Under the pieces are notes generated by a model. The model saw only the letters and a program-made list of their open reading frames with translations, did not search any database and was not told the DNA's origin. From Novosphingobium sp. UBA6722 (GTDB lineage Bacteria; Pseudomonadota; Alphaproteobacteria; Sphingomonadales; Sphingomonadaceae): a stretch of 18,506 bases of DNA. Each line of letters opens with the position of its first letter. Positions within the stretch are counted from its first letter, which is position 1. A program made the position numbers and the translations under genes. The DNA is taken from assembly GCA_002454125.1 (NCBI GenBank), contig DKII01000097.1, forward strand, positions 1-18,506. The letters run 5' to 3'. This document shows, one piece after another, positions 6,570 through 14,958 of this stretch.

Positions 6570-7127
6570 ATGGCCAAGTACGATAAGGCCGATCTGGAAC
6601 GCCGCATGAAGGGCGCCGTGGAATCGCTGCGTAGCGACCTTGGCGGGCTGCGCACCGGCCGCGCCAACACCTCGCTGCTCGATCCGATAACGGTCGAGGT
6701 TTACGGCAGCAAGATGCCGCTCAACCAGGTGGCGACCGTCTCCGCGCCTGAACCGCGGCTGCTGTCGGTACAGGTCTGGGACAAGGCCAATGTCACCCCG
6801 GTGGAAAAGGCGATCCGTTCGGCTGGCCTCGGCCTCAACCCGATCAACGATGGCAACAACATCCGCCTGCCGATCCCCGATCTGACCGAGGACCGCCGCA
6901 AGGAACTGGCCAAGCTGGCCCATTCCTATGCCGAGAAGGCTCGCATCGCGATCCGCAACGTTCGCCGCGACGGGATCGACGCGCTGAAGGCAGACGAGAA
7001 CAAGAAGGAAATCTCGGAAGACGAGCGCAAGCGCGGCGAAGCCGAGGTCCAGAAGCTGACCGACGAGATGATCAAGGAAGCCGACGCCGTCGCGGCCCAG
7101 AAGGAACAGGAAATCCTGGGCAAGTGA
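6570..7127 (+). CDS. frr: ribosome recycling factor
   Basis: RRF acts with EF-G to split the post-termination ribosome. The protein has the standard 185-residue length. It shows the tRNA-mimic core, with the GGLRTGRANTSLLDPI segment near the N-terminus and the conserved SVQVWDKANVTPVEKAI. The IRLPIPDLTEDRRKEL hinge region and the C-terminal charged helix (DENKKEISEDERK) are also present. The ATG lies 4 bases after the pyrH stop, and its ribosome-binding site (AAGAAGGG) lies inside the pyrH end, so the two genes are cotranslated. Its stop overlaps the uppS GTG start by 4 bases. Confidence 0.98.
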   Translation: MAKYDKADLERRMKGAVESLRSDLGGLRTGRANTSLLDPITVEVYGSKMPLNQVATVSAPEPRLLSVQVWDKANVTPVEKAIRSAGLGLNPINDGNNIRLPIPDLTEDRRKELAKLAHSYAEKARIAIRNVRRDGIDALKADENKKEISEDERKRGEAEVQKLTDEMIKEADAVAAQKEQEILGK

Positions 7128-7816
7128 CGGGTAAGCGCGCCCAGCACGGCGCGCGTCACGTCGCCATCATCATGGATGGCAACGGGCGCTGGGCCAAGAA
7201 GCGCCACCTGCCGCGCGCCGTCGGGCACCAGCGCGGGGTGGAAGCCGTGCGCACTGTCGTGCGCGCGGCGCGCGAAATGGGGCTTGAGGCGCTGACGCTC
7301 TACGCCTTCAGCACCGAAAACTGGCGCCGCCCGGAAGACGAGATTTCGGCGCTGATGGGTCTGCTCAAGCGCTATATCGTCGCCGATATCGATGAATTCG
7401 TGGCCAACAATGTGCGGCTGCGGATAATTGGCGATCACACGGCATTGCCGGCCGATGTCGTCGCCCTGCTGGACGATGCCCTGGCCCGCACGGCCGATAA
7501 TGACGGCACCACGCTGGTCATCGCGCTCAACTATGGCGCGCAGGACGAGATTGCCCGTGCCGCGACCAAGGCCGCCGCCAAGGGGCCGATCACCCCGGCG
7601 GCGATCGAGGCGGAGCTGGATACGGCCGGCCTGCCGCCGCTCGATCTGCTGATCCGCACCTCGGGTGAAGTGCGGCTCTCCAACTTCCTGCTGTGGCAGG
7701 CAGCCTATGCCGAGATGTGGTTTACCGAGGTGCTCTGGCCCGATTTCACGCCCGACCACCTGCGCGAGGCGCTGGCGGAGTTCACCAAGCGAGAGCGGCG
7801 CTATGGCGGACGGTAA
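7124..7816 (+). CDS. uppS: undecaprenyl diphosphate synthase (cis-prenyltransferase)
   Basis: The enzyme adds isopentenyl diphosphate units in cis to farnesyl diphosphate. The product is the C55 lipid carrier for peptidoglycan and surface polysaccharides. The signature IIMDGNGRWAKKR includes the catalytic Asp18, and ALTLYAFSTENWRRP follows. The C-terminal signature IRTSGEVRLSNFLLWQ and the LWPDF end are intact. The length of 230 residues is in the family range. The start is the GTG in the GTGA overlap with frr. The 3' end overlaps cdsA by 14 bases. Dxr, encoded two genes downstream, belongs to the pathway that makes its substrates. Confidence 0.97.
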   Translation: MTGKRAQHGARHVAIIMDGNGRWAKKRHLPRAVGHQRGVEAVRTVVRAAREMGLEALTLYAFSTENWRRPEDEISALMGLLKRYIVADIDEFVANNVRLRIIGDHTALPADVVALLDDALARTADNDGTTLVIALNYGAQDEIARAATKAAAKGPITPAAIEAELDTAGLPPLDLLIRTSGEVRLSNFLLWQAAYAEMWFTEVLWPDFTPDHLREALAEFTKRERRYGGR

Positions 7817-8480
7817 GGGCAAGAACGCCGACCTGCCGGTGCGGGTTGCCTCGGCCATCGTTGTCGTCGTCATTGCATTGACCGCGCTGTGGCTCGGCGG
7901 CTGGATCTGGGCCGGGTTTGCCATGATCGTGGCGGGCGGCGTGCTTTACGAATGGCGCGCACTGGTCCGCGGGTGGAAGCCGTCGCCGCTTGGCGAAACG
8001 TTCTGGACGCTGGGCGGGATCCTCTACCTCGCACCCGCGGCGGCCATGCTGATGCTGATGCGCGAGGGCGAGCGCGGCTTTGCCGATGTGCTGACCCTGA
8101 TCGCGCTGGTCGCCGCGATCGATATCGGCGCCTATTTCACTGGCCGCGCGATTGGCGGACCCAAGATTGCCCCGGCGATCAGCCCATCGAAGACCTGGGC
8201 CGGGTTGCTGGGCGGGATCCTCGGTGCGCTGGCCGTGCTGGTCCTCTCGGCCAAGCTGAGCCAGGCCACGCCGGCCTGGTGGCAGGTGCTGGGCCTGGCC
8301 GTGCTGGCGGCAATCGTGGCCCAGGCAGGCGATTTCTTCGAAAGCTGGATGAAGCGCCGCGCCGGCGTGAAGGATTCGGGCAAGCTGATCCCCGGCCATG
8401 GCGGCTTGTTTGACCGCGTTGACGGCCTGATCGCCGTCAGCTTCCTGGCCGCGCTGCTGGCTGCGCTGAGCGGTCTGTGA
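7803..8480 (+). CDS. cdsA: phosphatidate cytidylyltransferase (CDP-diglyceride synthase)
   Basis: CdsA makes CDP-diacylglycerol from phosphatidic acid and CTP in the inner membrane, feeding PssA and the phosphatidylglycerol branch. The C-terminal signature is complete: Ser181, Lys184-Arg185, Lys190-Asp191, Pro197, His199-Gly200-Gly201 and Asp204-Arg205. Several hydrophobic segments precede it. At 225 residues it is shorter than the E. coli enzyme (285), lacking some N-terminal membrane helices, as many alphaproteobacterial versions do. The ATG at 7803 lies within the end of uppS (14-base overlap). The frame is open earlier, but only through the uppS coding region. The stop overlaps the dxr start (TGATG). 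Confidence 0.95.
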   Translation: MADGKGKNADLPVRVASAIVVVVIALTALWLGGWIWAGFAMIVAGGVLYEWRALVRGWKPSPLGETFWTLGGILYLAPAAAMLMLMREGERGFADVLTLIALVAAIDIGAYFTGRAIGGPKIAPAISPSKTWAGLLGGILGALAVLVLSAKLSQATPAWWQVLGLAVLAAIVAQAGDFFESWMKRRAGVKDSGKLIPGHGGLFDRVDGLIAVSFLAALLAALSGL

Positions 8481-9637
8481 TGCGCACGATCTCGGTCCTT
8501 GGCGCAACGGGCTCGATCGGCGCATCGACGCTCGATCTGATCCGCCGCCAGCCTGGGCACTGGCGCGTGGTGGCATTGACGGCCAATGGCAATGCTACCG
8601 AACTGGCCAAGCTGGCCCGCGAATTTGCGGCCGAAATCGCAGTCGTTGCTGATGAGGCCGCCTTGCCGGCGCTGCGCGAGGCGCTAGCGGGCACGAATAT
8701 CCACGCGGCGGGGGGAGAGGCTGCCCTGGTCGAAGCGGCCTCGCGCCCGGCTGACCTGACCGTTGCGGCGATTGTCGGTTGCGCGGGCCTGGCCCCGACC
8801 ATGGCAGCAATCGAACAGGGCCGCAGCGTTGCGCTAGCCAACAAGGAAGCCCTGGTCGCGGCGGGCGAGGTGATGACTGCCGCAGTGGCGCGCAGCGGGG
8901 CGACCCTGTTGCCGACCGACAGTGAACATAATGCGATATTCCAGTGCCTTGCGGGTAATAGTTACGACCATGTCCGTTCGATCACGCTGACCGCCAGTGG
9001 CGGCCCGTTCCGCGACTGGACGCTGGAGCAGCTTCACACCGCGACCCCGGCGCAGGCGGTCAAGCATCCGAACTGGTCGATGGGCGCCAAGATCAGCGTC
9101 GATTCAGCGACCATGTTCAACAAGGGGCTGGAACTGATCGAGGCGCACCACCTCTTCCCGGTCGGGCTCGATCGGCTGAAGATCATCGTGCACCCGCAAT
9201 CGGTGATCCATTCGATGGTTGAATACCGCGACGGATCGACGCTCGCCCAACTGGGCCCCAGCGACATGCGCGTGCCGATCGCCTCGTGCCTGGCCTGGCC
9301 GCAGCGGATGGAAACGCCGCTCGCCCCGCTCGATCTGGCGGCGATTGGCGAGCTGACCTTCCGTGCGCCGGATGAGGAGCGTTTTCCCGCCACCCGGATC
9401 TGCCGCGCGGCGGCCGAAGCGGGCGGGGCGGCCCCGGCGGTGCTCAATGCCGCGAACGAGGTCGCCGTGGCTGCATTCCTTGATGGCAAGCTTGCATTCA
9501 CGCGGATTGCGGTAATGGTCGAGCAAGTGCTGGCGCGTTATGCTCCGCCCAAGCCTGCTTCATTGGCCGATGTCATGGCCATCGATGCAGCGGCGCGGGC
9601 GCAAGCGCGCAGTGTTCTGGAGTTGGTAACACAGTGA
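8480..9637 (+). CDS. dxr: 1-deoxy-D-xylulose-5-phosphate reductoisomerase
   Basis: Dxr converts DXP to methylerythritol phosphate with NADPH and a divalent metal, the second step of the MEP isoprenoid pathway. The NADPH-binding GATGSIG (residues 8-14), the ANKEALVAAGE block, the metal ligands Asp147 and Glu149 in TDSEHNA, and Glu218 in NKGLELIEA are all present. The 385-residue length is normal. A GTG one codon upstream could also start the gene. I chose the ATG because the TGATG junction with cdsA is a common coupled start and the protein then begins MRTISVLG. The rseP GTG start overlaps its stop by 4 bases. Confidence 0.97.
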   Translation: MRTISVLGATGSIGASTLDLIRRQPGHWRVVALTANGNATELAKLAREFAAEIAVVADEAALPALREALAGTNIHAAGGEAALVEAASRPADLTVAAIVGCAGLAPTMAAIEQGRSVALANKEALVAAGEVMTAAVARSGATLLPTDSEHNAIFQCLAGNSYDHVRSITLTASGGPFRDWTLEQLHTATPAQAVKHPNWSMGAKISVDSATMFNKGLELIEAHHLFPVGLDRLKIIVHPQSVIHSMVEYRDGSTLAQLGPSDMRVPIASCLAWPQRMETPLAPLDLAAIGELTFRAPDEERFPATRICRAAAEAGGAAPAVLNAANEVAVAAFLDGKLAFTRIAVMVEQVLARYAPPKPASLADVMAIDAAARAQARSVLELVTQ

Positions 9638-10749
9638 CCGAATCCCCTTCCGTGCTGATGATGATCGGTGCCTTCCTGCTCGTGCTCGGGCCATTGGTGG
9701 TGCTGCATGAACTGGGCCATTACCTGGTCGGCCGCGCCTTCAAGGTGAAGGCTGATGTCTTTTCGGTTGGCTTCGGTCGGGAACTGACCGGCTGGACCGA
9801 CAAGCGCGGCACGCGCTGGCGGCTCGCGGCCTGGCCGCTGGGCGGCTATGTCCAGTTTGCAGGCGACATGAATTCGACCTCGGTGCCCGATCCGGCGGCG
9901 GCCAAGGCCACGCCGGAGGAAAAGCGCGGCATGTTCCAGTATGCCGCGCTGTGGCAGCGCGCGCTGATCGTGCTGGCCGGGCCGCTGACCAACCTGCTCG
10001 TCGCAGTCGGGATCTTCGCGGCCTTCAACATGGCTTATGGCGTGCCGGTTGCTGCCCCTGTGATTGGCGAATTCTCCAAGGGCTCGGTCGCCCAGGCGGC
10101 CGGTTTCAAGGCCGGTGACCGGATCGTGGCGATCGACGGCACGCGGGTCGAAAGCTTCATGGACATTGCCGAGCGCGTGGCACTGTACCCCGGCCGGACC
10201 GTCACGGTGGCGGCCGAGCGGGGTGGGGTCAGCTTCACCCAGCCGGTTAAGCTGGCAACCGATGTCCAGAAGGACCGCTTTGGCAACGAGATCCGCCGCG
10301 GTCTGCTCGGCATTCGTCCGGCCGCGATGGAGTTCCAGGACGTCGGCGTGGTCAAGGCCGTGGCGACCGGGTTCGACCAGTCGATGGGGATCATCCGCAC
10401 CATGGCTGCCGGGCTGGTCCAGATCGTGACCGGCGAGCGCCCGCTCGACGAGCTGGGCGGGCCGATCAAGATCGCAAAGTATTCGGGCGAGCAGCTCTCG
10501 CTGGGCTGGCTTTCGTTCGTATCCTTCGCGGCACTGATCTCAATTAATTTGGCATTCATTAACCTGCTGCCAATCCCCACCCTCGACGGCGGGCACCTGG
10601 CTATGTACGCGGCAGAAGCTGTCCGTCGTAAGCCGCTGGGTGCGCGCAGTCAGGAGTGGGCGTTCCGCACCGGCCTCGCGTTTATGCTGGCCCTGATGCT
10701 GTTCGTCACCTTGAATGACATCGCCTCGTTGCCGATCTTCGGCCGCTAG
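9634..10749 (+). CDS. rseP: site-2 intramembrane metalloprotease RseP (MmpA/RasP family)
   Basis: This is an inner-membrane zinc protease that cuts transmembrane segments of anti-sigma factors and signal-peptide remnants. It is called MmpA in Caulobacter. The zinc motif HELGH occupies residues 25-29 in the first membrane helix. The third zinc ligand is Asp318 in the LLPIPTLDGGH motif. One PDZ domain (about residues 130-200, FKAGDRIVAIDG) lies between the membrane segments; E. coli RseP has two. The length of 371 residues fits the alphaproteobacterial form. Translation starts in the GTGA overlap with dxr. A gap of 150 bases to bamA follows and holds only a weak hairpin (GCAAAAC/GTTTGC, 10774-10793). 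Confidence 0.95.
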   Translation: MTESPSVLMMIGAFLLVLGPLVVLHELGHYLVGRAFKVKADVFSVGFGRELTGWTDKRGTRWRLAAWPLGGYVQFAGDMNSTSVPDPAAAKATPEEKRGMFQYAALWQRALIVLAGPLTNLLVAVGIFAAFNMAYGVPVAAPVIGEFSKGSVAQAAGFKAGDRIVAIDGTRVESFMDIAERVALYPGRTVTVAAERGGVSFTQPVKLATDVQKDRFGNEIRRGLLGIRPAAMEFQDVGVVKAVATGFDQSMGIIRTMAAGLVQIVTGERPLDELGGPIKIAKYSGEQLSLGWLSFVSFAALISINLAFINLLPIPTLDGGHLAMYAAEAVRRKPLGARSQEWAFRTGLAFMLALMLFVTLNDIASLPIFGR

Positions 10750-10899
10750 GCGACGGGAAGGGTAAAACTGCGGGCAAAACCCGGCGAGTTTGCTTGATCG
10801 GCGTGGCCGCATCGGGCAAGGGCGGCGAATTGCCAGCAGCGCGCCCGCGCTATCGCCTGGGGTGGGCGAGGGGCGTTGTGCATCTAGACGGGAACAGCC

Positions 10900-13626
10900 G
10901 TGTCGAAGAACCGAATTGCCAGCAAACGTCAGTCGTCCCTTCGCATTGCCGCGGTGCTGCTGGGCACCTCGATCCTTAGCGGTCTGCCGCAGGCCGCTTT
11001 GGCCCAGGATGCCGCGGCCGCACCGGCCGAAGCGCCCGCCACGATCCAGTCGATCGCCGTGTCCGGTTCGCAGCGGCTGGAGCCTGATACGATCCGCTCC
11101 TACATCAAGCTGCGCATCGGCCAGGCCTATACCCAGCAAGCCGCTGACCAGGCGCTGAAGGACCTGTTCGCGACCGAACTGTTTTCCGACGTCCAGATCC
11201 GCAACGATGGCGGCAACGTGACCATCACGGTCAAGGAAAACCCGGTCATCAACCGCATCATCCTGGAAGGGAACAAGCGGCTGAAGGAGGACAAGATCCT
11301 CCCCGAAATCAAGCTGGCCCCGCGCCAGATCTTCACCCGCTCCAAGGTCCGCGCCGATGTTGCCCGCATCATCGAGCTCTACAAGCGCCAGGGCCGCTTC
11401 GCCGCTTCGGTCGAACCGAAGATGGTTCTGCTTGATCAGAACCGCGTCGATATCGTCTTCGAAATCCAGGAAGGCCCGAAGTCCAAGGTTCGCAAGATCA
11501 ACATCATCGGCAACGAGATGTTCGACGATGGCGACCTGAAGGACGAAATGGTCACCAAGGAAACCGGGCTGACCAAGATCTTCAGCTCGGGCACCAGCTA
11601 TGACCCGGACCGGATGGCCTTCGACCAGCAGAAGCTGCGCCAATTCTACCTGACCAAGGGCTATGCCGATTTCCGCATCGTTTCGGCCGTGGCCGAACTG
11701 ACGCCGGACAAGAAGGACTTCATCCTGACCTACGTGGTCGAGGAAGGACAGCGCTACAAGTTCGGCGAGGTCAAGGTCGATAGCCAGCTGCGTGATTTTG
11801 ACAGTGATCGCCTGGCCGCCCAGCTGCCGATGAAGAAGGGCGATTGGTACGATGCCAAGATGGTGGAAGACACCATCGAAAAGCTCAACGAAACCGCTGG
11901 TGCCTTTGGCTATGCCTTTGCCGACGTTCGCCCCAATTACGATCGCAACAAAGACGATCTCAGCATGGGGATCACCTTCCAGATCGCCGAAGCGCCGCGC
12001 GTCTATGTCGAAAAGATCGACGTAAACGGCAACACGCTGACGCAGGACAAGGTAATCCGCCGCGAGTTCCGCCTGGCTGAGGGCGATGCCTTCAACTCGC
12101 TCCAGGTCAAGCGTTCGACCAGCCGCATCAACTCGCTCGGCTACTTCCAGCAGAAGTTCGAGATTGAGCAGAAGCCGGGTTCGGCGCCTGACCGGATCGT
12201 GCTGGAAGCCAATGTCGAGGAAAAGCCGACCGGCGAACTCCAGCTTTCGGCCGGTTACTCCAGCCTTCAAAAGCTGATCTTCCAGGGCTCGGTCCAGCAG
12301 CGCAACTTCCGCGGCCGCGGCCAGACGATCGGCCTGTCGCTGAGCTATTCGAACTATTCGAAGAGCGCCGAAGTCAGCTTTACCGAGCCCTATCTGTTCG
12401 ATCGCAACGTCAGCCTTGGCTTCAACGTCTATCGCCGCGATTACAACAGCTTCAACTACCGGAACAACTATCGCAACACGACCTACAAGCAGTCGACCAC
12501 CGGCTTCCAGCTGCGTGCCGGTGTGCCGCTGACCGAATATATCTCGGCGGTTGGCAGCTACACCTTCAACATCGACGATGTGACGCTCGACCGGGCGCAG
12601 TTCTTCACGGACCGCGTCAATCCGGGCACGCAGGAGTGCGATTCGCTGCTGGCCGGGCGCTATCTGTGCGAGGCGATCGGCAAGCGCACCAGCTCGATCC
12701 TCGGCCTGTCGCTGATCTACGATTCGCTCGACAGCCGGATCCGGCCTTCACGCGGCCGTTCCGCTTCGATCACGGCGGAATTCGCCGGGCTGGGCGGCTC
12801 GGTCAAGTACGGCCGCCTGCGCGCCAATGCCGCGCAGTACTGGCCGATCTCGAAGGGCTGGATCTTCTCGGTCCGCGGCGAAGGCGGCCTGATCAAGTCG
12901 TTCGAAAATCGCGGCGCCGGGGTTGACCCGGTCCGTCTGACCGACCGCTTCTACCTGGGCGAGCCGGGCATGCGCGGCTTTGACATCCGCGGCGTCGGTC
13001 CGCGCGTGATCCGCCAGCCGATCATCGCCGATGCCAATGGCAACCCGCAGGTCATCACCGATCGCAATTCGCTGATCGATGACGCGCTGGGCGGCCGCTA
13101 TTACTACCTCGGCCATGTCGAGCTGGAAATCCCGCTCGGCTCGGGCGCGCGTGAACTGGGTCTGCGGCCGTCGGTCTTCCTCGATGTCGGCTCGGTCTGG
13201 GGGGTCAAGCGGCCCCTGCTGCAGAGCAGCCCGTTCCCGAACGGGATCTTCATCCCGGCGCGCGATGCCACTGGCAATGCGCTGTACCGGCAGGTTGATA
13301 CGGTCACGCAGACCACCAACACCGATGGTTCGACCACCTGTACGGTGGCCACTGTTTCGCAGGTTACCAGCGCGACCAGCACGGTTGTGCTGCCCTGTGT
13401 GCCGACTGGCCTCACCGCTGGCGTCAATACTGCGCTGGGCAGCAGCGTTGCCCCGTTCCAGGAAATCTTCCAGGGCAATTCGTGGCGCCCGCGCGTCTCG
13501 ATCGGCATCGGGGTCAACTGGAACTCGCCGTTCGGGCCATTCCGCATCGATTTTGCCAAGGTGCTGATGAAGCGCCCTGGCGACGACACCAAGAGCTTCA
13601 CTTTCAACGTGGGAACACAATTCTGA
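10900..13626 (+). CDS. bamA: outer membrane protein assembly factor BamA
   Basis: BamA is the central Omp85 protein that folds beta-barrel proteins into the outer membrane. The 908-residue protein has a Sec signal peptide (basic start, hydrophobic core, cut near ALA35-Gln36). POTRA repeats span roughly residues 45-420, and a C-terminal barrel ends in Phe (FTFNVGTQF). The conserved loop-6 motif MRGF has Arg692. Two Cys pairs sit in predicted loops: Cys580/Cys590 and Cys814/Cys833. The second pair lies in a Thr/Ser/Val-rich stretch (about 795-850) that looks like a variable insertion. The GTG at 10900, with GGGA 6 bases upstream, gives a good signal peptide. The skp stop-start junction is TGATG. 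Confidence 0.97.
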   Translation: MSKNRIASKRQSSLRIAAVLLGTSILSGLPQAALAQDAAAAPAEAPATIQSIAVSGSQRLEPDTIRSYIKLRIGQAYTQQAADQALKDLFATELFSDVQIRNDGGNVTITVKENPVINRIILEGNKRLKEDKILPEIKLAPRQIFTRSKVRADVARIIELYKRQGRFAASVEPKMVLLDQNRVDIVFEIQEGPKSKVRKINIIGNEMFDDGDLKDEMVTKETGLTKIFSSGTSYDPDRMAFDQQKLRQFYLTKGYADFRIVSAVAELTPDKKDFILTYVVEEGQRYKFGEVKVDSQLRDFDSDRLAAQLPMKKGDWYDAKMVEDTIEKLNETAGAFGYAFADVRPNYDRNKDDLSMGITFQIAEAPRVYVEKIDVNGNTLTQDKVIRREFRLAEGDAFNSLQVKRSTSRINSLGYFQQKFEIEQKPGSAPDRIVLEANVEEKPTGELQLSAGYSSLQKLIFQGSVQQRNFRGRGQTIGLSLSYSNYSKSAEVSFTEPYLFDRNVSLGFNVYRRDYNSFNYRNNYRNTTYKQSTTGFQLRAGVPLTEYISAVGSYTFNIDDVTLDRAQFFTDRVNPGTQECDSLLAGRYLCEAIGKRTSSILGLSLIYDSLDSRIRPSRGRSASITAEFAGLGGSVKYGRLRANAAQYWPISKGWIFSVRGEGGLIKSFENRGAGVDPVRLTDRFYLGEPGMRGFDIRGVGPRVIRQPIIADANGNPQVITDRNSLIDDALGGRYYYLGHVELEIPLGSGARELGLRPSVFLDVGSVWGVKRPLLQSSPFPNGIFIPARDATGNALYRQVDTVTQTTNTDGSTTCTVATVSQVTSATSTVVLPCVPTGLTAGVNTALGSSVAPFQEIFQGNSWRPRVSIGIGVNWNSPFGPFRIDFAKVLMKRPGDDTKSFTFNVGTQF

Positions 13627-14396
13627 TGACACTGATCCGCAATTCGGCGCTGGTCGCCGCCCTTTCGCTCGCCGCTCTTTCGGCGCAGCCGGCACTCGCG
13701 CAGAAGAACAAGGACAAGGACAAGGAAGCTGCTGCCGCTCCGGCCGCTGCTCCGTCGAGCAACGTCGTCCAGGGGATCGCGGTTGCCAATCTCCAGGCTG
13801 CGCTGACCAACACCGATGCCTACCGCGTTGCCCAGCAGCAGCGCCCGGTGACCTACAAGCCCCAGTTTGACCAGGCCCAGGCCCGCGGCAACGCGCTGGA
13901 AGCCCAGATCAAGCCGATGATCGATCGCTTCAACGCTGCCCGTCAGGGTGCGATGACCCCGGCGCTGCAGACCCAGCTTCAGGGCCAGGCCCGCGCGATC
14001 CAGGAACTGCAGGAAAAGGGTAAGCAGGAAATCCAGCAGATCCTGCTGCCGGTTGCCCTGTCGGAAGCCTTCGTCAACGAACAGCTGGAAGACAAGGTCG
14101 ACCAGGCGGTCCAGAAGGCCATGGAAAAGAGCAAGGTCAGCCTGCTGCTGCAGCCCGGCGCCGTCGTGGCCCGCGCCAATGCCTATGACCTGACCGACGA
14201 GATCGTGGCTGAGCTTAACCTGCTGCTGCCGACTGCACAGCTGGTGCCGCCGCAGGGCTGGGAACCGCGCGAAATCCGCGAAGCCCGTGCCCAGCAGGCT
14301 GCGCAGCAGGCAGCTGGCGCCCGTCCGGCCGCCGCTGCTGCTCCGGCCGCAACGGCTCCGGCCAAGCCGGCTGGTCCGCAGCCCGAAGGCCGCTAA
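13626..14396 (+). CDS. skp: OmpH/Skp family periplasmic chaperone, extended form
   Basis: Skp-like proteins hold unfolded outer-membrane proteins in the periplasm and pass them to BamA, encoded just upstream. The 256-residue protein starts with a signal peptide (cut after ALA25). A short Lys/Asp then Ala/Pro segment follows, then the OmpH region (VVQGIAVANLQAAL) and long Gln/Glu-rich helices typical of the coiled-coil arms. It is longer than E. coli Skp (about 160 residues), mainly because of an extra helical part and a C-terminal Ala/Pro tail (about residues 225-256). The start at 13626 overlaps the bamA stop by one base; the frame is open further upstream inside bamA. The position and signal peptide support the call; chaperone activity is inferred. 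Confidence 0.85.
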   Translation: MTLIRNSALVAALSLAALSAQPALAQKNKDKDKEAAAAPAAAPSSNVVQGIAVANLQAALTNTDAYRVAQQQRPVTYKPQFDQAQARGNALEAQIKPMIDRFNAARQGAMTPALQTQLQGQARAIQELQEKGKQEIQQILLPVALSEAFVNEQLEDKVDQAVQKAMEKSKVSLLLQPGAVVARANAYDLTDEIVAELNLLLPTAQLVPPQGWEPREIREARAQQAAQQAAGARPAAAAAPAATAPAKPAGPQPEGR

Positions 14397-14417
14397 GCGC
14401 ATCGCCAGGGGGCAGTG

Positions 14418-14912
14418 ATGAGCGAGACGACTGATCAGGCGGGCGCGGTCAATCCCGCGCCCGCTATCACCTACGATATCCGGCAGATCCTCAACGCCCT
14501 GCCGCACCGCTACCCGCTGCTGCTGGTAGACCGGGTCAAGTCGCTGGAAATCGGCGAGCGGATCCACGCGGTAAAGGCGGTCAGCTTCAACGAGCAGTTC
14601 TTCCAGGGCCACTTCCCGGGCCGTCCGATCATGCCGGGCGTACTGCAGATCGAAGCCCTGGCCCAAGCCGCCGCGATCCTTGCGATCGAGACGCTGGAAC
14701 TGGCCGGTTCGGGCAAGCTCGTCTATTTCATGGCGATCGAGGAAGCGAAGTTCCGCGCGCCGGTTGAGCCGGGCGTCCTGCTCGATCTGGAAGTCGGTTT
14801 CGTCCAGAAGCGGGTCCGGGTCTGCAAGTTCTGGGGCAAGGCCTCGATCGAGGGCAAGGTGACCTGCGAAGTGCAGTTCACTGCCATGGTTGCGGATCCG
14901 CCATCCGAGTGA
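14418..14912 (+). CDS. fabZ: 3-hydroxyacyl-[ACP] dehydratase FabZ
   Basis: FabZ dehydrates 3-hydroxyacyl-ACP to trans-2-enoyl-ACP in fatty-acid elongation. The hot-dog-fold signature is complete: LPHRYPLLLVDRV near residue 28, catalytic His65 in GHFPGRPIMPG and Glu79 in LQIEALAQ. The length of 164 residues is normal. AGGGGG (14407-14412) precedes the ATG by 5 bases; a GTG one codon earlier is possible but less well spaced. In most Gram-negatives fabZ lies between lpxD and lpxA. Here it follows skp after 21 bases and is the last gene of the + strand run, so no lpx gene is present on either side. Confidence 0.97.
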   Translation: MSETTDQAGAVNPAPAITYDIRQILNALPHRYPLLLVDRVKSLEIGERIHAVKAVSFNEQFFQGHFPGRPIMPGVLQIEALAQAAAILAIETLELAGSGKLVYFMAIEEAKFRAPVEPGVLLDLEVGFVQKRVRVCKFWGKASIEGKVTCEVQFTAMVADPPSE

Positions 14913-14916
14913 GTGC

Positions 14917-14938
14917 GGACAGGCCATCCGGCCTGTCC
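14917..14938. terminator. hairpin between convergent fabZ and VOC genes
   Basis: A perfect 9-bp stem, GGACAGGCC (14917-14925) with GGCCTGTCC (14930-14938) and an ATCC loop, starts 4 bases after the fabZ stop. It lies between two converging genes, so a two-way terminator is likely. Neither strand has a clear T-run after it, which lowers the confidence. Confidence 0.5.
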
Positions 14939-14958
14939 TGGGCAACGCCCGCCCGTTC

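Noticed and set aside
10771..10793. Terminator between rseP and bamA
   Set aside because: Only a short imperfect stem (GCAAAAC/GTTTGC) without a T-run. rseP and bamA are usually transcribed together.
10540..12270. 576-codon open frame on the - strand inside rseP and bamA
   Set aside because: Shadow of the bamA coding strand, with no recognisable domain and no independent ribosome-binding site seen.
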